From: Pseudomonadota bacterium
GTDB lineage: Bacteria > Pseudomonadota > Gammaproteobacteria > Burkholderiales > Burkholderiaceae_D
DNA length: 6,571 nt
Reading direction: 5' to 3'
Assembly: GCA_023389425.1 (NCBI GenBank)
Contig: JAEWEK010000159.1
Location: 1 to 6,571, forward strand
Shown: piece after piece, positions 1 to 4,887 of the stretch
How positions within the stretch are numbered: position 1 is the stretch's first letter
Layout of the letters: every line of letters begins with the position of its first letter
Notes under the pieces: model-generated
Told to the model about the DNA's origin: nothing
Database searches by the model: none
What the model saw: only the letters and a program-made list of their open reading frames with translations
Made by a program: the position numbers and the translations under genes

Positions 1-1
1 A

Positions 2-517
2 GCGCAGGCTTATGGCTTCGCCACCCAGTCCAACGGCACCCTGCGCCTGGAGAGCACCGTCGGCGTCGGCACCACGGCCGCCCTCTACCTGCCGCGCGCC
101 GCGCAGGAGACGGCGCCGGCGGCGCCGCCGGCCGACGATGCGGCCGGAACGCCGGTGCTGAACGGGACGGTGCTGTTCGTGGAAGACGATCCGCTGGTGC
201 GCGAGAGCGTGGCGCCGATCCTGGAACAGGCCGGGGCGACCGTGCTGTGCGCCGAAAACGGCGAAGCCGCCCTGCGCATCCTCGACAGCGGCGTCCAGGT
301 CGACGTGCTGTTTTCCGACATCGTCATGCCCGGCGAGCTGAATGGCGTCATGCTGGCGAAACACGTCCAGAAGCACCATCCCCGCATCGCCATCGTGCTG
401 GCCACCGGCTACTTCGACAAGAAAGTCGAGCTGCCGGGCGTTTCCCTGCTGACCAAACCCTACCAGACACACGCTGTAATAAATGCTTTGGCGCAAGTAA
501 TAGTGCAAGTCGTGTAA
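2..517 (+). CDS. Hybrid sensor histidine kinase, C-terminal part (ATPase end plus receiver domain)
   Basis: This is the 3' end of a gene that begins before the window; 171 residues are visible, read in frame from base 2. Visible residues 1-32 are the end of a HATPase_c domain. YGFATQSNG is the stretch that follows the G1 box in PAS-type hybrid kinases, and GVGTTAALYLPR (21-32) is the G2-box/last-strand signature. An Ala/Pro-rich linker (33-51) leads to a complete receiver domain. The receiver has the acidic pocket VEDD, phospho-acceptor Asp106 in FSDIVMPG (codon 317-319), the switch Thr in LATG and the invariant Lys in LLTKP. A GTG at 155 could be taken as the start of a separate 120-aa response regulator, but the upstream frame stays open and encodes kinase sequence, so a fusion is the better reading. 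The receiver probably accepts phosphate from the kinase's own His domain or passes it on in a phosphorelay. The HDOD-protein gene follows after 33 bp and is probably in the same operon. Sensor type and signal lie outside the window. Confidence 0.9.
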   Translation, partial: AQAYGFATQSNGTLRLESTVGVGTTAALYLPRAAQETAPAAPPADDAAGTPVLNGTVLFVEDDPLVRESVAPILEQAGATVLCAENGEAALRILDSGVQVDVLFSDIVMPGELNGVMLAKHVQKHHPRIAIVLATGYFDKKVELPGVSLLTKPYQTHAVINALAQVIVQVV

Positions 518-524
518 ACTGCGC

Positions 525-541
525 TGCTTGTTCGCCAAGCA
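525..541 (+). other. Short hairpin between kinase gene and HDOD gene
   Basis: A perfect 6-bp inverted repeat, TGCTTG (525-530) and CAAGCA (536-541), flanks a 5-base loop TTCGC. It lies 8 bases after the kinase stop and ends 9 bases before the ATG of the next gene. No T-run follows, so it is not a standard intrinsic terminator. It could tune translation of the downstream gene, which lacks a clear Shine-Dalgarno sequence, or it could be chance. Confidence 0.3.
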
Positions 542-550
542 AAGTTTCAC

Positions 551-1825
551 ATGGGTTTGTTTTCCTTCCTGACACGGAAGCCAGGGCCGCCGGCGCCCGC
601 CGCACCGGCCGCCCCCGCCGCCATCCAGTCCCAGCCGCGCCATCCGCCGTTGCGGCGGGAAGAAGTCACCGATGCCAGGAACCGCCTCTACGGTTACCGC
701 TTTAGCCTGATGCAAGGCCGCAGCGAAGCGCTGTTGTTTTCCACCCTGCTGGCGGAGCGGATCGCCGAATTCGCCGTGCGCCGGCTGGCCGTAATCCCGC
801 TCACGGCGGCGGCCGCGGCCTCCCCGCTGCATCGCCAGTTCGCCGCGCCGCACACCGTCTTCCTGCTCGAAGCCGGGGAGCTGGCCGGAGACGAGGGCAT
901 CGCCCTGCTGCTGGCCCTGAAGCAGGACGGCGCCATGGCCGGGATGCGCGGCCTGCCGGCTGCCGCGCACCAGCAAGCCCTGCTCGAAGCCTGCGATATG
1001 CTGTTCCTCGACCTGGCCGAAGTCGACCTGGCGCACTTCCACGCCGCGCTCGACCGCCTGCACGCCACCCATCCGCGGCTCAAGATCGCGGTCGAAGGCA
1101 TCGCCAGCTGGGAGGAGCAGCGCATGTGCCTCGGCTGGGGCGCCGACTACTGCCTCGGCACCTTCCTCGCCACCCCGGACAAGGCGGATGAGGAAGGTAC
1201 CCTCGACCAGAGCCGGCTGACCGCGCTGCGCCTGCTCAACCTGCTGCGCTCGGACGCTGAACTGGCCGAGCTGACCGAAGTGGCCAAGCAGGATCCCGCC
1301 ATCACCTTCCAGCTGCTGAAATGGGCGAATGCGCCGATCAACGGCCAGGCCACGGGCATCAGCAGCCTCGGACAGGCGATCATGGTCCTCGGCCGCAACG
1401 TGCTGTACCGCTGGCTGGCCGTCGCGATCTTCAGGCTGGGACGCGGCAAGGAGCGCGATGCCGCGCTGATGGAAGTGGCCTTGCGGCGCGCGCGCTTTCT
1501 CGAGCTGGTCAACCCGGCGCTGTCGCCAGCCGAGCGGGATGAACTTTTCCTCGTCGGGCTGCTGTCGCTGTTCGACGTCCTGTTCGGCATGCCGATGAGC
1601 CGCCTGCTGGGCCACCTGAACCTCAGCGCCGACACCGAGGATGTTCTCCTGCGCAGCAGCGGCAAGTACGGGCCTTACCTGATGCTGGCCATGGTGCTCG
1701 AACGCGGCGACCGCCAGCGCGCGGCGCAGATCGCCGCCGGGCTCCGGATCGATCCGGCCGGCCTTGGCGAGGTGCATGCCGACGCCTTCGCGTGGACGCA
1801 GGACTCGCTGCTCCAGCAGGCCTGA
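551..1825 (+). CDS. EAL-like/HDOD two-domain signalling protein (YuxH/COG3434 type)
   Basis: This 424-aa cytosolic protein follows the two-part plan of the YuxH/COG3434 family. After a short Pro/Ala-rich leader (about 11-30) comes a degenerate EAL-like domain (about 36-210). It keeps the scaffold (RREEVTDARNRLYGYRF at 35-51, KIAVEGIASWEEQ at 178-190, GADYCLGTFLATP at 197-209). It lacks the E-A/V-L signature and most of the acidic metal ligands needed to cut cyclic-di-GMP, so hydrolysis is unlikely. Residues about 218-400 are an HDOD domain: LRLLNLLRSDAELAEL, then VAKQDPAITFQLLKWANAP and the SSLGQAIMVLGRN helix. HDOD domains are helical relatives of HD phosphohydrolases without the catalytic His-Asp pair and are thought to act in protein contacts. 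The role is therefore inferred to be a non-enzymatic signalling adaptor, possibly serving the upstream hybrid kinase 33 bp away. The ATG at 551 has no strong ribosome binding site; translation may be coupled to the kinase gene. Its stop lies 6 bp from the stop of the converging dioxygenase gene. Confidence 0.93.
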   Translation: MGLFSFLTRKPGPPAPAAPAAPAAIQSQPRHPPLRREEVTDARNRLYGYRFSLMQGRSEALLFSTLLAERIAEFAVRRLAVIPLTAAAAASPLHRQFAAPHTVFLLEAGELAGDEGIALLLALKQDGAMAGMRGLPAAAHQQALLEACDMLFLDLAEVDLAHFHAALDRLHATHPRLKIAVEGIASWEEQRMCLGWGADYCLGTFLATPDKADEEGTLDQSRLTALRLLNLLRSDAELAELTEVAKQDPAITFQLLKWANAPINGQATGISSLGQAIMVLGRNVLYRWLAVAIFRLGRGKERDAALMEVALRRARFLELVNPALSPAERDELFLVGLLSLFDVLFGMPMSRLLGHLNLSADTEDVLLRSSGKYGPYLMLAMVLERGDRQRAAQIAAGLRIDPAGLGEVHADAFAWTQDSLLQQA

Positions 1826-1831
1826 ACCCGG

Positions 1832-2665
1832 CTACGCCATCCCCATGCGCAGGCCCTCGATGGCGTGGGCCTGCACAATCGGTGTGAGCGTGTCGACCAC
1901 CCGGCAGGTGATGTGGCGCCGCGTCTCCTCGTCCAGGCTGTCGTAGCAGGCGCGCGTCAGTTGCAGGTCGTGCTTGTCAGCATTGCGTCCGTCGGGCGCG
2001 TCGACGCCGAGCACGAACACCGGGCGTGACATGGCCGAATGGTTGGCCGTGCCGCGGTGTATCGTCAGCGCCGAGCGGGCCGAGATGTCACCCATCCGCG
2101 GCAGCTTGCGCTGGGCGCGCGCGGCGTAGCGCGGCCAATGGTCTTGCGGCGGGAACATCGGGTCGCAGCCTTCCAGCGCATCCCACTGCGTGCCGGGCGC
2201 GATTTCGAAGGGGCCGATGTCCTCCGTCACGTCCACCGTGGTCATGTTGAATGCGAGCGAATTGAGGCGGCGGCCGACCAGCGTCTCCGGCGGCGCGGGA
2301 AAGTCGCGGTGCCAGGGCTGGTTCATCGCGCCCGGCCCCGGCACGTCGAAGCCGGCTTCGACGATCTTGTAATCCGGCCCGAGCACGGCCCGGCACACCG
2401 CCACCACCCACGGATGCGTGATGATCTCGACAAAGCCGCGCAGGCGCTCCGGATGGATCTCGACGTAATAGCGGTTCGGGCCGCGCGCCAGTGCGCCGCC
2501 CGGTTGGCGCCGCGCTTCGTCGAACAGCACGTCTATATCCTCGCGCAGTTGCGCCACGAACTCGCGCGTGAACGCGCCCTTCAGGCCGATGATGCCGTCG
2601 CCGTACAGCCCGCCCATGATCGCGGCGGTATCGTACTGGTCGGCTTGCGTGTTGGAACGATCCAT
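1832..2665 (-). CDS. Phytanoyl-CoA dioxygenase (PhyH) family Fe(II)/2-oxoglutarate oxygenase
   Basis: A 277-aa cytosolic protein of the PhyH family, non-haem iron enzymes that couple 2-oxoglutarate decarboxylation to substrate hydroxylation. Numbered from the chosen ATG, the iron triad is His119-x-Asp121 (PWHRDFP) and His203 (LTIHRGTANHS). Arg214 (SRPVFVLGVDAP) is the likely 2-oxoglutarate carboxylate anchor. The His203-Arg214 spacing of 11 matches the family and points to His203 rather than His209 as the distal ligand. The N-terminal GLYGDGIIGLKGAFT is the typical 'gets the go-ahead to bind' opening of these enzymes. Start choice: a GTG at 2671 would add two residues but sits 1 base from the Shine-Dalgarno AAGGAG (complement of 2673-2678). 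The ATG at 2665 is 7 bases away and is preferred. The substrate cannot be read from sequence. Relatives act on fatty acyl-CoAs, ectoine and many secondary metabolites, and the two flanking genes do not decide. The gene converges on the HDOD gene and diverges from an esterase gene. Confidence 0.93.
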   Translation of the reverse strand: MDRSNTQADQYDTAAIMGGLYGDGIIGLKGAFTREFVAQLREDIDVLFDEARRQPGGALARGPNRYYVEIHPERLRGFVEIITHPWVVAVCRAVLGPDYKIVEAGFDVPGPGAMNQPWHRDFPAPPETLVGRRLNSLAFNMTTVDVTEDIGPFEIAPGTQWDALEGCDPMFPPQDHWPRYAARAQRKLPRMGDISARSALTIHRGTANHSAMSRPVFVLGVDAPDGRNADKHDLQLTRACYDSLDEETRRHITCRVVDTLTPIVQAHAIEGLRMGMA

Positions 2666-2672
2666 CGACACA

Positions 2673-2678
2673 CTCCTT
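2673..2678 (-). promoter_or_regulatory. Shine-Dalgarno site deciding the dioxygenase start
   Basis: On the minus strand this reads AAGGAG. It is 7 bases from the ATG at 2665 and 1 base from the in-frame GTG at 2671. The spacing favours the ATG as the true start. Confidence 0.75.
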
Positions 2679-2786
2679 CTGCGAAAGGGTCCTCATACTA
2701 GCGACAAATGCCGGGCAGCGTCGCCGCACTCGTAATCCGGCCGCCGGGGGCGTTATCATAAGAGACCGACCGTTCAAGATCATCCA

Positions 2787-3695
2787 ATGAAGAACCTTGC
2801 CCTCGCCCTTCCGCTCGCCGCTTCGCTGTGCCTCGCCCACGCCGCCTCGCCCAAGGTGATCCCGCTCTGGCCCGAGGGCGTGCCAGGCGCCAAACAGATC
2901 GGTCCCGAAGTCGTCAAGGATGGCCGCACCTTCAACGTCAGCGAGCCGACACTTACCATCTACCGCCCGGCGATCGACCGTCCAAACGGCACCGCGGTGA
3001 TCATTGCGCCCGGCGGCGGCTATGTGCGCCTGTCGGCGGAGCGCGAAGGCGAACAGGTCGCAAACTGGCTCGGCACGCTTGGCGTGACCAGCTTCGTGCT
3101 CAAGTACCGCATGCAGGAATTCGGCTACCCGGCGCCGCAACAGGACGTGTTGCGCGCGGTGCGCTACCTCCGCGCCCACGCCGCCGAGCTCCACATCCAG
3201 CCCGGCCGCATCGGCGTGATGGGCGCGTCGGCGGGCGGCCACGTTGCCGCGAGCGCGGGCACGCTGTTCGACCATCCGCTCGGCCGCACCGGCGCCCCGC
3301 TCGACGCCGTCAGCGCGCGGCCCGACTTCATGATCCTGCTGTACCCGGTCATCACGATGGAACCGCCAGCCGCGCACATGGGCTCGCGCAAGGCCCTGCT
3401 GGGCCCCGATCCCTCGCCCGAACTGGTCACGCTGATGTCCCTGGAAAAACAGGTGACGGCCAACACGCCCCCGACGCTGCTGATTCACACACAGGAAGAC
3501 AAGAGCGTTCCGGTCGAGAACAGCATCCTGTTCTACCAGGCCCTGACGCGCGCCCGCGTGCCGGCCGAGATGTACCTGTTCGAGCACGGCGAGCATGGCA
3601 TGGGGATGAAGGCGGGCCTGGGCACCGCGTCCGGCTGGCCGCGCCGGGCCGAGGAATGGCTGCGCGAGCGCGGGCTGCTCGACCCGGTGACATAA
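2787..3695 (+). CDS. Exported alpha/beta-hydrolase (acetylxylan-esterase/BD-FAE-like)
   Basis: A 302-aa serine hydrolase with an N-terminal signal peptide: MKNLALALPLAASLCLAHA, predicted cut after Ala19 (AHA|AS). The Cys at 15 lacks a proper lipobox, so a periplasmic or secreted enzyme is more likely than a lipoprotein. Visible fold markers are the oxyanion loop APGGGY (74-79), nucleophile elbow GASAGGH with Ser148, acid Asp238 (HTQEDKSVP) and base His270 (HGEHGMGM). The ASPKVIPLWPEGVPG opening followed by a tri-glycine loop is typical of small esterases often annotated as acetylxylan esterase or endo-xylanase-like, which remove acyl groups from plant polysaccharides or related esters. The exact substrate is not determined. 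The start has only weak Shine-Dalgarno character (CAAGAT). A possible -10 element, TATCAT (2754-2759), lies upstream without a good -35. The gene is divergent from the dioxygenase gene across 121 bp, so shared regulation is possible. No clear terminator follows; GCAGC/GCTGC (3721-3737) is only a weak hairpin. Confidence 0.94.
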   Translation: MKNLALALPLAASLCLAHAASPKVIPLWPEGVPGAKQIGPEVVKDGRTFNVSEPTLTIYRPAIDRPNGTAVIIAPGGGYVRLSAEREGEQVANWLGTLGVTSFVLKYRMQEFGYPAPQQDVLRAVRYLRAHAAELHIQPGRIGVMGASAGGHVAASAGTLFDHPLGRTGAPLDAVSARPDFMILLYPVITMEPPAAHMGSRKALLGPDPSPELVTLMSLEKQVTANTPPTLLIHTQEDKSVPVENSILFYQALTRARVPAEMYLFEHGEHGMGMKAGLGTASGWPRRAEEWLRERGLLDPVT

Positions 3696-3776
3696 TGTGG
3701 CGATGCCCGCGTCGCGGTTAGCAGCTTGGTTCGCTGCCACACTGAACGCGCGCGGGCGCCGGGTGATACTGGCGCC

Positions 3777-4022
3777 ATGAAAATTCGCCTCGATGGAAGA
3801 GCCTTGCAAACGCGCAGGTCCGATCGTGCTACCGCCGAGCGAGTCGACCTCGCTGCCCTGACGGCGCGCGCCTTCGACCTGCATGCAGCGACAAACTACT
3901 TGCGCTTGAGCGGCGTCGAGAGCGGCCTGGTCGCGAGTTTTGCCGCCCGCTATCCGCAGGCGCTGCGCGCGCCCCAACCGGAGCGGATCGACGAACGGCG
4001 CCGCAACGGCACGGCCGGGTAG
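3777..4022 (+). CDS. Small hypothetical protein, 81 aa
   Basis: An ORF of 81 codons that I do not recognise. The predicted product is basic and rich in Arg and Ala, with no signal peptide or membrane segment. The N-terminal third (MKIRLDGRALQTRRSDRATA) looks unstructured. The centre (about 26-62, LAALTARAFDLHAATNYLRL and then LVASFAARYPQAL) would form two amphipathic helices. The tail is charged and Arg-rich. In favour of its being real: ATG preceded at 10 bases by GGGTGA (3761-3766), mostly G/C third positions in the helical part, and an otherwise empty 439-bp gap between the hydrolase stop and the next start. Against: a slightly long ribosome-site spacing, less biased codons in the first 25 residues, and open shadow frames on the other strand. 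The same frame is open upstream to a TTG at 3726, but that extension has no ribosome site. A 7-bp dyad follows the stop. Confidence 0.45.
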   Translation: MKIRLDGRALQTRRSDRATAERVDLAALTARAFDLHAATNYLRLSGVESGLVASFAARYPQALRAPQPERIDERRRNGTAG

Positions 4023-4027
4023 CGGCG

Positions 4028-4047
4028 CGCAATTCAAATAAATTGCG
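4028..4047 (+). repeat. 7-bp inverted repeat after the small ORF
   Basis: CGCAATT (4028-4034) and AATTGCG (4041-4047) form a perfect dyad around a 6-base AT-rich loop. It lies 5 bases after the stop of the 81-aa ORF and about 90 bases before the reductase start. No T-run follows on the plus strand, so it is a poor terminator. It could be an operator for the reductase gene or a weak end-of-transcript hairpin. Confidence 0.4.
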
Positions 4048-4125
4048 GCCTCCTGTCGAAATTCCCTCCCCTCATTCGTCCATGGTCAGGCGCCGGCTTA
4101 GCTGGCATCATCTAGCCAAAACCAC

Positions 4126-4131
4126 GGAGGG
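4126..4131 (+). promoter_or_regulatory. Shine-Dalgarno site of the reductase gene
   Basis: GGAGGG ends 3 bases before the ATG at 4135. The match is strong and supports this start over later in-frame ATGs. Upstream, TGGTCA (4083-4088) and CATCAT (4106-4111), 17 bases apart, are a weak promoter candidate with 4 of 6 matches each. Confidence 0.7.
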
Positions 4132-4134
4132 AAT

Positions 4135-4785
4135 ATGTCGGCAGAAACAAGAAAACTGGTCCTGAAAATGTCCATGTCGCTGGACGGTTTCGTTTGCGGA
4201 CCGAATGGCGAGATCGACTGGATTTTCCGCACCTCGACGGAGGATTCGCGCGCCTGGGTGGTCGAGACGCTGCGCGGCGCCGACGCGCACCTGATGGGCA
4301 GCCGCACCTACGCCGACATGGCGTCGTTCTGGCCGTTCTCGGACACGCCCTTCACGGAGGCGATGAACGACATCCCCAAGATCATCTTTTCGCGCAACGG
4401 CAAGGACGGCGCCCACGTGGCCGGCGTCACCCGCGCACTGGCCGACGCCAAGGCCGACCGCGGCCAGCAACACGCTGTCACGCCGAGCGAAGAAGTCTTG
4501 CTGTCCTGGGCCGAACCGACGATCGCCAGCGGCGACCTGGCCGATGAAATCCGCCGCCTGAAGGATCAACCGGGCAATTATCTGCTGGCACACGGCGGCG
4601 CCCGCTTCGCGCAAAGCCTCGTTGCCACCGGCCTCATCGACGAATACCGGCTGGCCATCCACCCGGTCGTGCTGGGCCAGGGCAAGCCGCTGTTCTCCGC
4701 GCTGAGCCGTCCGGCCGACCTGCGCCTGGCGAGCGCCACCACCTTCAGCGGCGGATCCTTTGCCGCTGTCTATCATCCTGGATGA
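4135..4785 (+). CDS. Dihydrofolate reductase family protein (RibD C-terminal/YyaP-like)
   Basis: A 216-aa cytosolic protein with the dihydrofolate-reductase/RibD-C fold, which binds NADPH. Visible signatures are the N-terminal strand and loop KMSMSLDGFVCGPNGEIDW (11-29), the ADAHLMGSRTYADM segment (49-62) that follows the first Rossmann-like strand, IPKIIFSRN (80-88), and the C-terminal nucleotide-binding loop and dimer strand LAHGGARFAQSL (151-162), GLIDEYRL and HPVVLGQGKPLF (176-187). Between the IIFSRN strand and SWAEPTIASGDLADEI (124-139) lies an extra stretch of roughly 30 residues (about 90-123). Short family members lack it. Members of this branch are mostly uncharacterised, and the sequence does not show that it is the folate or riboflavin enzyme: housekeeping FolA is shorter and RibD carries a deaminase domain. 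It stands alone, with no folate or riboflavin gene next to it. A weak hairpin (AGGTC/GACCT, 4785-4798) overlaps the stop. Confidence 0.94.
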   Translation: MSAETRKLVLKMSMSLDGFVCGPNGEIDWIFRTSTEDSRAWVVETLRGADAHLMGSRTYADMASFWPFSDTPFTEAMNDIPKIIFSRNGKDGAHVAGVTRALADAKADRGQQHAVTPSEEVLLSWAEPTIASGDLADEIRRLKDQPGNYLLAHGGARFAQSLVATGLIDEYRLAIHPVVLGQGKPLFSALSRPADLRLASATTFSGGSFAAVYHPG

Positions 4786-4806
4786 GGTCCTGAGACCTGA
4801 AATTTC

Positions 4807-4835
4807 TTGACCCCGATTATGATTGATTGCATATT
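4807..4835 (+). promoter_or_regulatory. Candidate sigma-70 promoter of the M28 peptidase gene
   Basis: TTGACC (4807-4812, five of six consensus bases) and CATATT (4830-4835, four of six) are separated by 17 bases in an AT-rich gap. The predicted transcript would start near 4842, giving a leader of about 45 bases. The -10 element overlaps the left arm of the inverted repeat at 4824-4872. An alternative -10, TATGAT (4818-4823), has no matching -35. Confidence 0.5.
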
Positions 4836-4872
4836 GCCGACTAGCAAAATTTAATAGTCGCAAGTGCAATCA
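4824..4872 (+). repeat. Nested imperfect inverted repeat in the peptidase promoter/leader
   Basis: An outer perfect 8-bp pair, TGATTGCA (4824-4831) and TGCAATCA (4865-4872), encloses an inner pair TTG(C)CGACTA (4834-4843) and TAGTCGCAA (4855-4863), which matches over 9 bp with one bulged base. The central loop is 11 bases and AT-rich. In total 17 base pairs can form across 49 bases. The structure overlaps the predicted -10 element and ends 4 bases before the Shine-Dalgarno AAGGGG (4877-4882). No T-run follows, which argues against an intrinsic terminator. A two-fold symmetric operator or a leader hairpin is the likeliest role. Confidence 0.7.
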
Positions 4873-4876
4873 CTAA

Positions 4877-4882
4877 AAGGGG
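4877..4882 (+). promoter_or_regulatory. Shine-Dalgarno site deciding the peptidase start
   Basis: AAGGGG lies 5 bases before the ATG at 4888. An in-frame GTG at 4864 would add 8 residues ahead of the signal peptide but has no ribosome site and falls inside the inverted repeat, so 4888 is preferred. Confidence 0.8.
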
Positions 4883-4887
4883 ATACG

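Noticed and set aside
155..517. Stand-alone response regulator starting at GTG 155
   Set aside because: The same frame is open to the window edge and encodes the end of a histidine-kinase ATPase domain, so the receiver is part of a hybrid kinase.
2695..2759. Divergent promoters in the 121-bp gap (TAGTAT on minus, TATCAT on plus)
   Set aside because: Both -10-like hexamers lack an acceptable -35 at 16-18 bases, so they are mentioned but not called as features.
3697..3740. Possible terminator after the hydrolase gene (GTGGC...GCCAC and GCAGC/GCTGC)
   Set aside because: The alternative short stems compete with each other and no T-run follows; this is expected by chance in GC-rich sequence.
2088..4037. 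A 649-codon open frame on the minus strand
   Set aside because: It overlaps the dioxygenase gene in another frame and runs antisense to the hydrolase and small ORF. The product is Arg/Ala/His-rich without any motif, which is the usual shadow of biased third positions in GC-rich DNA.
4785..4798. Possible terminator after the reductase gene (AGGTC/GACCT hairpin)
   Set aside because: The stem is only 5 bp and is followed by GAAATTTCTT rather than a T-run, which is too weak to call.
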